DNA from: Krasilnikovozyma curviuscula
Lineage: Eukaryota; Basidiomycota; Tremellomycetes; Cystofilobasidiales; Mrakiaceae
Direction: 5' to 3'
NCBI GenBank assembly: GCA_014825775.1
Contig: MVAQ01000052.1
Coordinates: forward strand, 1 to 64,000
Length of the DNA: 64,000 bases
Shown: piece by piece, positions 34,720 through 44,567 of the stretch
How the letters are laid out: every line of letters begins with the position of its first letter
How positions within the stretch are numbered: the stretch's first letter is position 1
Translations under genes and position numbers: made by a program
The notes under the pieces: generated by a model
Seen by the model: the letters and a program-made list of their open reading frames with translations, nothing else
Databases searched by the model: none
Told to the model about the DNA's origin: nothing

Positions 34720-36386
34720 ATGGCCTGCTCATCTGAAAACTGCTGTGGTGGTGCGTGCTGCCCTAAGAATCCATCGTCGACTCTTGAACCAGGAGCCCAA
34801 CTTCTCCCCAAGACGCCCGCGAAGACCAAGTCAGGTTCAAGCTCAGATCTCTGGCCTACCGTTACTCCTAGCTCGACCAGATCCCACAGACTCTCTCAGG
34901 CTGGTGAGCTCTTCAACAATGAGGCTCCGTTGGCTACAAAATGTGCTGTCCACACCGGGCCTGACGGAGGCGTCTGCTGTCGTGATCTGAAGGGAGACGA
35001 CGAGAGGGCTTTGGTTGTAAGATGAGCATCATCTTCTTGTTATTTTTGACCTTTTCAGCTGACAGGTTGTCTGCGGTTCGTTATGCGTGTTGTTCAGGAT
35101 CCTGATATCGTCAGAGACGTGATCGTGAGCATATGTTCCCCTCTCCACCTCTCCTGGCTATCTCTGACTTCCTCTCCTGTCTTTTCCTTCAGATTGGTCT
35201 TTCTGATGGATTGACCGTCCCATTCGCTCTCACTGCTGGTCTCTCTGGCCTTGGAAACTGTAAGCAGACGTTGGCTTCCTCAGCAACCATGGCGGTTATC
35301 TCGACTCACCTCGAGGTTTTTAAAACATTGTCTCAATAATAGCTCGTATCGTCGTCCTTGGTGGTTTGGCTGAACTTATTGCTGTTAGTACTTTGACCAG
35401 TCGATGTTTTGTTGCTGTAGGAATCTGGAAACTGATAATTATGTTCTTCCTCTCCACTCTCCCAGGGTGCTATTTCCATGGGTATTGGAGGTCAGTTTTA
35501 AAAAGGCGCAGAAGAGAAGCTCCCAGCTGGGATCTAGCATTTCAGTTGCAATGCTGACTTGCTGTTTTTCGGTTCGTTTGTCGCTACGTAGGATTCTTGG
35601 CCACTCAAGCCGAGCGAGACCACTTTCACTATCTCTCAGCCCAGACTCACGCACGAGTGCTTCGATCCTGCGCTGGAGAAATGGAACGAGAAGTGCATGA
35701 GATCCTGGGATCTGTTGGTGTCGACGAGGGTCTCTCCCGTCTTGTCGCTGAGAACCTCATGTCTGTCGAGACGGAAAACTCTGCAGCGGAAGACTACGAG
35801 ACTCCAAAGAAGAATAAGAGCTCTTTGAGGAGTTGCCTGCCTTGGGTTGGAAAGAAAGAAAAGATTGGTAGCTCCGAGGAAGGCCAGAAGTTGAAGTGGG
35901 CCAACACTGTTGGTTTGACGGCGTTCTTGCTGAAGTTTGGCGAGGGAATGGAGGAGGTTGAGACGATACGTCTCTACGTCTCTGCTTTCACTATTGGCAT
36001 GTCTTACTTCCTTGGTGAGTTTCTTATCTGCTTTCCAAGGGTTAACTGGCTTAGGCTAACCCGACTGTCGAGTTTCCAGGTGGACTCTGCCCTCTCTTGC
36101 CTTATTTCTTCGTCGCTGATGTCGCTCACGGCCTCATCTGGTCTTCTGCGTTGACTGTTCTTATACTGTTGATCTTCGGGTGAGCCTCGCTCCTGCTTAC
36201 TACCTTTTCCAAGACTGGTTTAGTCCTGACAAACCCTTGTTTCTCGCCTCCAGTGCCGTAAAGACTCACTTCACTGGTGCCGCTGGTGGTTTCGGGGGAT
36301 ATGTCTACGGGGCGGTTTCAACGGCTATTGTTGGTGGTGTTGCTGCTGCCGCTGCGTTTGGAATTGTTCGTTTGTTGGAGGTGTAA
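34720..36386 (+). CDS. CCC1: CCC1/VIT-family vacuolar iron/manganese transporter with Cys-rich N-terminus
   Basis: Eight exons: 34720-35016, 35098-35124, 35193-35259, 35343-35383, 35466-35490, 35592-36014, 36080-36179, 36254-36386; 370 residues. The VIT1 core is clear: IGLSDGLTVPFALTAGLSGLG (TM1 with the conserved Asp), RIVVLGGLAELIAGAISMGIGG (TM2), then FLATQAERDHFHYLSAQT and the long cytosolic metal-binding helices with EMEREVHEIL. TM3-TM5 lie near residues 270-370 (YVSAFTIGMSYFLGGLCPLLP, then ALTVLILLIFG, then the Gly/Ala-rich last helix). The family moves Fe2+ or Mn2+ from cytosol into the vacuole in exchange for protons. Unusual is the 100-residue N-terminal extension with eight cysteines (C3, C8, C9, C13, C14, C75, C86, C87). 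UBA3 starts only 211 bases downstream on the same strand. Confidence 0.92.
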
Positions 36387-36597
36387 TCTCATGCGGCTGT
36401 TGTCATTCGTTTCTATGCTTCTATTATTCCCTAGGATTTTCTTCATGTCCTTTCGACATATTGGCCGTATCTCAGCTCTTCATCTATATACACTACGCTA
36501 TCGATGTAAATATATACTCTACCCTTGGTTCATCGTAACTGCTAGATGTGGCGCTGCTTCCAAGACTCGCTTCTAACGACGACCTTCCTCAAACAAG

Positions 36598-38720
36598 ATG
36601 GGATCCCCTTACGACAGAATGAGCTCGAGTTCGGATTCCTATACCCCTTCAAAATACGACCACGTCGATGCCATACTGGAACGAGCAGGCCCCAGCTCGG
36701 ATCCTTCATTCACCCCTGGTCAAGATGTCAGCTAGTCCTTTCTCACTTCCTTATTCTTTTCGAGCTCTGATCGCAAATCCATGTCTACCTGTAGGTCAAG
36801 GAGTTTTTGAGGACGACTTGTAAAATCTTGGTCATCGGTGCTGGTGGACTAGGTTGCGAAATCTTGTCAAACTTGGCTTTGAGTAAGTCGAATTCCTCTG
36901 TCTATGACTGTATGCTCGCATGATTCTCTTTGACCTGACCTCGTCTGGGCTACAAAGTGGGATTCGCCGACATCACTGTAATTGATATGGATACAATTGA
37001 CGTACGTTCTGGTGGGGTTGTGTACTCTGCTGAGCTGGGAGTGGTTCCTAATATCGCGTTGTTCCGTTGATCTGCAGCTGTCGAACTTGAACCGGCAGTT
37101 CTTGTTCAGGTAAGACTACCACCTTCTTATTCTATCAGAGGTGGATAGGTGTTTGATTCTATTCTTTGTGCTTACAGGGAGACTGATGTTGGAAAGCCGA
37201 AAGCCACGGTAGCTGCTGAATTCATCATGTCGAGAATACCAGGTTGTAAAGTCACTCCGTGAGTCATTGATTTTATTCCAAGTGTTACGTTCTCTACCCA
37301 GCTTACTTGAATGCTTCCTCTCTTTTAGGTACTTTGGAAAGATTCAGGATAAGGACGAAGCTTTTTACAGCCAGTTCAATTTAGTCATCACTGGTTTGGA
37401 CTCGGTTTCAGCTAGAAGGTGGATGAACGCTACGCTGGTTGGCATGGTTGATGAAGAGGATCCAGAGAGTCTGAAGCCTATGATCGATGGCGGTACTGAA
37501 GGTGTGTTTCGCCGTTCTTTCTCGACGTTTATTATCCACCCTGCTAACTGATGTCGTGCTTGCCTTTCCTCAATGGCAGGCTTTAAAGGACAAGCTACTG
37601 TCATCTTACCCACTATATCACACTGTTACGAATGTACTGTGAGTACAGGTAATGTCTTCTAAACCTATAACAAGCTTTCTTAACCTCTCCTCTCTTCCAG
37701 CTCCACATGCACACTCCACCCACCGCCTTCCCAATGTGTACAATAGCAAATACACCTCGACTTCCAGAACACTGCATTGAATGGGCATCGGCAATCGAAT
37801 GGCCCCGAGTCTTCAAAGGTAAATTCCCTTCTCCATAACACCTTCAGTGCACATTCCAACGATTGATCATGTCGCGCGTCCTCCCATAGATAAGAAGTTG
37901 GATAACGACGATCCTGATCACATTGAGTGGCTATACCAACAAGCTCTTGCTCGAGCGAACCATTACAAGATTGAAGGTGTTACGTGGACGTTGACGCATG
38001 GTGTCGTCAAGAATATTATCCCTGCCATCGCCAGTACCAATGCGATCATCGCAGGTCAGAAATACGTTCCTTTCCTTTTGAGCTCATCTATGTTTACTAA
38101 AATGTGCTGTTTCTCTCCTTCAGCTTCGTGTTGTAACGAAGCCTTCAAAATTGCGACAAGTTCAGCGCCCATGCTTGATCGATACATGATGGTGAGCATT
38201 CGCGTTTCCACTCATGTTGACTATCGGCTCTTCTTGATATTTCTTTTTTTTTTTGCAGTATGTTGGAAATGACTCGATCTATACCTACACTTTCCAACCT
38301 GAGAAGAGAGGTGATTGTCCTGTCTGCGGTGGTGAGAGTCGAGAAGTCGTTGTCGGGAAGGATTGGAAAGTGGAGCAGTTCTTGGAGTGGCTGAGTGAAC
38401 AGCAAGATCTGTGAGTTGCTTCATCATAATATCTCTTCCACTTCGCGTTCTGACGACTGACTTGCTCTTTTGAAATTGATTTTATGATCTTGCTTTGGAC
38501 CACTAGACAAGTCAAGAAACCATCACTTAATTACAACTCAAAACCACTATATTACCAATCACCGCCTCAACTAGAAGAACTCACTAGACCAAACCTGGAC
38601 AAGCTTGTCTCAGACCTCATGAGCGAAGGGGATGATATTGTTGTCACCGATCCGGCCTTACCGTTCACGTTGACTTTGAGAGTCAAGTTTGAGGAACCGA
38701 GCTATAATGTCGAGACTTGA
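36598..38720 (+). CDS. UBA3: NEDD8-activating enzyme E1 catalytic subunit UBA3
   Basis: Twelve exons: 36598-36726, 36795-36882, 36958-37001, 37078-37109, 37178-37258, 37329-37501, 37580-37638, 37701-37818, 37890-38054, 38124-38191, 38259-38410, 38507-38720; 440 residues. The adenylation site is complete: [20 protein letters not shown] (about 53-72), [17 protein letters not shown] and [14 protein letters not shown]. The catalytic cysteine is in [20 protein letters not shown], near residue 215. Zinc-binding cysteines appear in the CYEC and CPVCGG pairs. The C-terminal ubiquitin-fold region ([11 protein letters not shown]) recruits the E2 Ubc12. With ULA1 it activates the NEDD8/Rub1 modifier for cullin neddylation. 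The length matches fungal UBA3 (430-460). Confidence 0.96.
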
Positions 38721-39331
38721 AATGGAATCTCTGCCGCTTAACGACAAGGTATTGGCCAACAAGATCCAGCATAGCCCTGGGAGGAGAGACGAACGATGGA
38801 GAAGAACTTGCAATGAGCATTCTTGATGTCGCAGCATTCAGCACTTATACTTATTGCTCTTGCCCCCCACACGCTTGACAACTTAGCAAGTGATGCGAAA
38901 AAACCACAACAACAAGCCATGTGAGTAGCGACAGCGTGCCTGACCAACTTTCAATTTGAAGTGCGGCGTTCTTGGCGAAAGAAACCAAAAATAGCAACGG
39001 TATGAAAAGGTGCGACACACTCTGACACCCTGCTCTTTGTTTGACAACGCTGAATTACCCTGGCTTGGCTTGGCGCGTTGCGACTTCATAACCATCTCGT
39101 TGACCACATCGTTGTCGCTTTCTTCCTCACATCACCACCGTTTTTCTAATTCTTCTACCTCAGGAGCTGGTGAGTCTGCTATATCAGATTTACCCCCTAC
39201 AAAACTGTACATTGACTGGCAACTCTTGCTTTCGGTTGGTTCTGGCAGGTCTCTTGTAGCAAAAAGCAATAACTCCGCTCACGTCGTCAAAGCACCCCAA
39301 AGCTCATTACTTTCGCTCATATCAGCTTACA
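38721..39331. other. Intergenic, promoter of the Egh16-like gene
   Basis: Six hundred bases without a coding feature that I accept. Runs of pyrimidine precede the ATG at 39332. Nothing else is evident. Confidence 0.45.
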
Positions 39332-40635
39332 ATGCACCTTTTCTCGATCATCGCCATTGCTGCTCTTGCTTCTGTCAATCTCGTCTCAGCTCATGGAGTT
39401 TTAACTGCCGTTCAAGGTAAATCGTCTTTCGTCCCTCAGTCACCTTGATACGTTGACTGAATGACACTTTCCTGGATACAGGCTCAAATGGTGTTGATGG
39501 CGTTGCCTTTGGTGTCGTCACTGACGGCTCGATCAGTCGAACAGACTCAAACAGAGCAGTGAGTAGCATGCTATTACCGACCGACCGTCTTCGTCTCTGA
39601 CTTGCCATGGGTTGCCATTTTTGTTCAATTCAAGGCTCAAGCGGACACGACAGTATTCCAAAAGCAACGTGGAAATAACGCTGCAGCTGCTCAAGGTGCA
39701 AATGCGTGCGGCAAGACTAAAGTGGGTTTGTTTTCCGTCTGCCTTTCATTACAAGTGCTTATTGAGTTGGTTTTATGACAGGCCGGAGGTGTGAACGATA
39801 TCGTGACTCAAATGGCTGCTGCTGAGTCTGCTGGATTACCTGCCATGGGTGCAGACGGTACGTACAAGCACAGACGCTACTCGATGCTCTCATGGCTCTA
39901 GACAGACTCGCGCTCTCTTCTTCTGTTTGATAGGGACTGTTACCATGACAATTCATCGTCAGTCAGACTTTATTTTAATTCGGTTCTCAAAACTGAGCTG
40001 ACAAGATTATCTTGTTTCTGTTCCTCCATTCGTGTGTGTGACAGAGGTCAATGGTGATGGCGCAGTGAGCACCACCTTCTCTATATAGTCTACCTGTTAT
40101 CTTACTAATTCACATCGGATTCATGGCTATGGCAGGGTCCTTATACATTGGAAGTCGATCCAACGGGTACTGGTAACAGCTTCGTTCAAATGGAAGTCAC
40201 ACAGAATGTTCCTGGTAGAAACGGTCGATCAGGTACCAAAGCCACAGACTTTACCGTCGTTGGTGTAGGTTCTTCACTTCTCCTTTGTCCTGTTAAAGAT
40301 CCCTAGACTGACACTGATTCGTGGTGTGGGGGGCACATGAAGAGCGCTCCCGCTGGAATGACTTGTACCGGTGGATCTGGCGCAACTTGCTTAGTCAGAG
40401 CACAAAATCCAGTTGGTCCTTTCGGTGGTTGTGCTGCAGTGTAAGCTATTGTTCCCTTGTGGTCTATGTTAGGTCTCTTGTGCTAATCGGTCACGATTTC
40501 ACTCTGTTCACTTGCTCCAGTACCAATCCTGATGCTGCTGCTAAGAGAGCGTACGAAGAAAGCAAAAAGAGAACTTTGGAGAGTTCTGAGTTGGTTAAAT
40601 CGAGAGCTGAAGGTGCCATCGGAAGGAGACTCTGA
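39332..40635 (+). CDS. Secreted Egh16/GAS1-like (appressorium-type) protein
   Basis: Nine exons: 39332-39416, 39482-39558, 39635-39721, 39782-39857, 39934-39957, 40045-40064, 40136-40264, 40343-40440, 40521-40635; 236 residues. A signal peptide fills residues 1-20 (MHLFSIIAIAALASVNLVSA) and the mature chain starts HGVLTAVQGSNGVDG. The family blocks follow: SISRTDSNRAQADTTVFQ, NACGKTKAGGVNDIV, GTVTMTIHQVNGDGAGPY, VTQNVPGRNGRSGTKATDF and CLVRAQNPVGPFGGCAAV. This is the Egh16-like family, first found in powdery mildew and rice-blast appressoria and also in insect pathogens, where members act in surface penetration; in others the role is unknown. The C-terminal charged tail (KRAYEESKKRTLESSE) extends past the usual end. 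No GPI signal is visible. Confidence 0.88.
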
Positions 40636-40821
40636 TGACCGCGGTTTCTCCCTCTTAGTTGTCGGTTGTCGAAACTAATACTCATTGTAGTCGATCGTTT
40701 GTGATGCATCTGGTATGCTAGCGTTGTCATGTCTCCGATCGAGAGGTAACCAAAAAAAATTAAAAAATTATGCATCAACTGCTCCTTTCGTATACACAGT
40801 AAAAACTCTTCCCACATCTCC

Positions 40822-42317
40822 TTAAGGAGCATCCTCATGCTCTCCACCACCCTGATCTGCCCCTGCCATTTCCATCATCCCCTTGAACCACGCCGTGAAG
40901 TCCTCAGCAGCGTTATCGCAGTGGAATAACTGCGCCATCTTGATGGACATCTGGCCTTCATCCAGCGCACGTACCCACATCTCCTTTTCGTATTCGCGCA
41001 TCGCGGGCGAGACTGGGACAGAAGACTTTAGACAGGGGACAAGGAGTTTGCCGAGGTTGAGTGCGTCGAGCATGGCTTGGTTGACGCCTTCGCCTCTACA
41101 AAAAGGGAACCAGACGATGTGAGATGGCTGAAAATTAAGAGGGAGGAAAAGAGGAGAAGGAGGAGGAGGAAGGGAAACTAACGATGGGGCCATGACGTGA
41201 GCTGCATCTCCTAAGATGGCCACATTCTCAGTTTGAGCATCCCATTTAAGATCTGGAGGAAGCGCGTAAATCTTCCTCGTGAGGACGGTGTCACCACCCG
41301 CTGTAGCACGAACTAGCTCCACCACATCTTTATTCCAGCCCTGTAGGAAAGTATTGATGATGTACTCTTTTGTTTCTAGGTCGTTTGTGGTGGGGATTGG
41401 GTGGAGGGTGAAATAGTCTTCGGGTACTTTGAGAGCGAGGTAGACTCTCATGACGCCGTTGCTGTTCATTTGTGGAAGAAGCGCTTTGGTATCGTATAGG
41501 AAGAAAGCGGAGCTAAAAATGAAGCAACAAATAGAACCATTAAGATGAAGAATAACAACGCAATCTGGGTTTCAAACTCACCCGGCGCCAACCAGTTTGG
41601 AGAGGTGGGGAGGTGTCTTGGGGATGGTGAGGTCGATGAACGTAACCCCAGTATACTTTGGTACAGCAGGAGTAAGAAGAGGGCGAACTTTAGACCAGCA
41701 CCCTGTGAAAGGAGAGAACATCAGCCAACAGATCTCTGGCATAAAAGGCAGGAGCACAGCACTGACCGTCGGCCCCAATCAAAATATCAGTGTGGACACT
41801 CTCAGCGTTTGAAAAGTTGAGCGTGAAACCTTTGGAGCCTCCATCGAGAGGAGTAGCTGAGGTGAAGCGGTGGTTCCACTTGATGGTGTCCTTGTCTAAT
41901 GCGTTGAGATAGATGTCTCGGAGTTGCGCTCTGGAAGACAATGAAAGTGTCTGTCAACAAAAGACCAAGATAACGTCCAGTGGAAAATCAAACTGACCTG
42001 TCTATTTCAGGTCTGTAAGCATCGTCCCCTTCCTGAGCTTCACCACCATCCTCGTACAAGAGGTCTCCAGTGTCGCCCTTGTAGATCTTCATCTCCTGCC
42101 CCTCATTTCTAGCAAATTCATTGAACTTGTCCATCAGGCCAGTCTCCTTCAGGGCGAGGAGTCCTGATTCAGCGTGAAGATCGAGCGTTCCACCCTGTAA
42201 TCTGGAGTTGCGGGAGGCTTCACCCTCATATACCGTGACTGGAATCGAATTCTGCTGGAGATAACGAGCAATGAGGAGGCCACCTGGACCACCACCAATG
42301 ATTGCGACTGTCTTCAT
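40822..42317 (-). CDS. FAD-dependent monooxygenase (aromatic hydroxylase / TetX-like)
   Basis: Five exons: 42317-41998, 41930-41767, 41702-41582, 41512-41183, 41095-40822; 402 residues. The dinucleotide-binding motif is at the N-terminus (MKTVAIIGGGPGGLLIARYL) with the acidic residue ending strand 2 (VTVYEGE). LQGGTLDLHAESGLLAL and DRAQLRDIYL follow, then DILIGADG (the DG motif) and NVAILGDAAHVMAP continuing to SGEGVNQAMLDALNLGKLL, the second FAD-binding signature. The order matches group A flavin monooxygenases of the PHBH/TetX type, which use NADPH and O2 to hydroxylate aromatic or polycyclic substrates. The substrate is unknown. There is no membrane anchor. The ATG at 42317 was preferred because it places the Rossmann motif directly at the start. 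It is convergent with the Egh16-like gene, 186 bases apart. Confidence 0.9.
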
Positions 42318-42829
42318 TGCTGCCGAGAAGGACAATGGAATATGTGGTCAGCTTTGAGAAATGAACGTGAGAAGGAACAGAGCAAGAGGCATAGGGGTTC
42401 TCACCTCGTTAGATAGATGCGAACAGAGGTGAAAAGTGAGGGGAATGGGGTTGTATAGTTGTGTAATGAACTTGAGGAGTCAAGATTGGCCGAAGACAGA
42501 AATATATTCAAACCCTTGTGTGTTACCGACACGGGCAGGCAGAAATTGGTTTTAGGTTGGCTTTGGTTATCCAGTGCTTTCTGGAGAGATCAGGAAAGGA
42601 GAAGCGATGGTGAAAGATGGGAATTTGCAAGCTCATCTAGTCCACTAAATAATTGGAGCCGGCACCACGCTTTCGATCAGATTCGGCAAGCGGCCCAAAA
42701 ATAAAAAAGGGAAAAAAAGTATGCCGGACAAACGCGTAAGAGCGGCTTTTCATCACTATTAGGCTTGTCTTGCTGAGAAACAACAGCCGGTTTAAAAGAG
42801 GTCATAGAAAATACAGTTTTGGTTCTGGA
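42318..42829. other. Intergenic between two minus-strand genes
   Basis: About 510 bases holding the monooxygenase promoter and the 3' flank of the proteasome gene. No distinct element is seen. Confidence 0.45.
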
Positions 42830-44166
42830 CTATGCGGGCATCGCGTCGATGACGGCCTTTAACTCCTCCTCTGACAGAATAGAGAATCCTCCCTCCTTAG
42901 TGACCTGTAGAATTATAAACAAAGTGCTTAGGAAACCGTCTGATGCTTCGGAGAAATTCAAGGCTCACCTGCGCTAGCTGGACGTTGTGCTCGTTCAACT
43001 TTTCTTCCATAACCTCCTTCAGAATCTTGAGAGCTAAACCCTTGGCTTCGGCCAATGTCAAATTCTAAGATGCGATGAGAAGAAACTGTGAGACTTCAGA
43101 CTTCTCCAACATCTCAAGGCTTGGTCCTCACCTTGTTGTAGTGATCTTGAAGGGCAGCTTGCGCAGCTTCACTTCCACTTCCGATAGCTTTCGCATCATG
43201 CTTCATGAACGTTCCAGATGGATCAGTATGGAAGCTAGATAGTTTGTGAGCTCCAAGGTCAGTTTTACAACGGGAAGACTGGAAATCAAATTGTTGAACT
43301 GACAGCTGGGGTCCCTTCTCGTCGATACCAGCAATCAGCAATGCTACACCAAACGGACGTGACTACAGCACAAGAGAATAATCAGTAACGAAATTCTTTT
43401 ACGAAGAAAAGATATAAACACTCAACTCACCATCAACGCATCGTCATCGTCCACACTCTCACCGAACCTCATGGCCAGATCACTCACTGCCTGAGTGACG
43501 CTTTCGACACCGATCTTCTCATCATACACAAATGCATGGTTTTGACTTGTCACTCTCGCATGGTCGATCATCGTCCTCGCATCGGCCGTCAAGCCAGAAA
43601 GGGCACATCCCAGGTGGGCGTCGATTTCCATGATTTTCTCAATGGAGGACGACTCCAGGAGGGTCGAGGTCACCCGTTTTTCAACTCCGAGAATACAGCC
43701 CTCGGACGAGCGGATACCGACTGTTGTTGATCCGAGCTGAGTATGGGAAGGGGAGGATGGATTGACGGAGGAAGGGAGAGGCTGTCAGCGGGGTAGAAAG
43801 AGGAGCTGCACACGAGGTATAATTACACACCTTAATAGCTTCAATAGCGTACTCCACTGATCATTAAAGCCAAGAGAGGGTCAGCACGAGCTAGTTTCGA
43901 GGCGAGAAGGTAAGTCGATTCGTTTTACTGCTCACCTTGGAACAAACGGCCTGGTTCACGAACACAGTCATCATATTGTCAGCTTCAAGGATTCCATCGA
44001 AATTTTGGTGTTAATCTCCACTTACCATCTGGGGAGAAAGTGTTCACACCACGGTCTGTAAGATGAGATTTCAACCCAGCGTAAGTACCAGCAATTCTCT
44101 TTCGAATTAGCTCTCTAGACCAGTCAAATAGTTGAACTTACCATACTCAGATCTCGTTGCAAACAT
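42830..44166 (-). CDS. PUP2: 20S proteasome subunit alpha type-5
   Basis: Nine exons: 44166-44142, 44055-44026, 43950-43936 (15 nt), 43856-43831 (26 nt), 43736-43431, 43362-43304, 43234-43132, 43064-42969, 42904-42830; 244 residues. The alpha-subunit N-terminal signature is spread over four small exons ([32 protein letters not shown]). The rest follows alpha-5 closely: [94 protein letters not shown] and [17 protein letters not shown]. It forms part of the outer heptameric ring that gates the core particle. The intron at 43303-43235 contains no in-frame stop, so retention would insert 23 residues; the family alignment (PQL joined to FHTDPSG) shows it is an intron. Confidence 0.95.
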
Positions 44167-44567
44167 TGTAAGGTTCAGACGTAGTGTTTGGGGGTATATG
44201 TGAAGCTGGGGAGGCAAAAACCAGCACCTCCTCGAGAGGAGGTTCCAGCGTACGACGGTGCCACCGCTATTTTCTTGCGTCTTTACGATCGATTTTTCTC
44301 AGAGGTTAAGTAAATCGGGTATGACAATACATCAATGGTATACTAATAAGCTCTGCATGCGATTCCTGTTTTCGTCTAACTCGAAAGTTTTGAGTAGGCA
44401 GCAGGCGCGAAGAATGCACGCGCGACTTTGACAAGGTACAGCGGTAGGGAAGAGACCCCTACCATAAGAGAGACTTTCCAAATGAACCTGATTGACATGA
44501 CAAATGAGAGATCTATGAAAGGAAAGGAGTAAGTATACTGTCTGCCTTGGAGATGCGACGTGGAACT
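44167..44567. other. Intergenic, proteasome gene promoter
   Basis: Four hundred bases between two minus-strand genes. A palindromic GGTGCCACC lies near 44259. It is not the proteasome PACE element. Confidence 0.4.

Noticed and set aside
43235..43303. A 23-residue insertion in proteasome alpha-5
   Set aside because: Canonical GT-AG borders and the conserved PQL-FHTDPSG junction show this is an intron.
44255..44270. Proteasome-associated control element (PACE)
   Set aside because: The sequence near 44259 is GGTGCCACC, not GGTGGCAAA.
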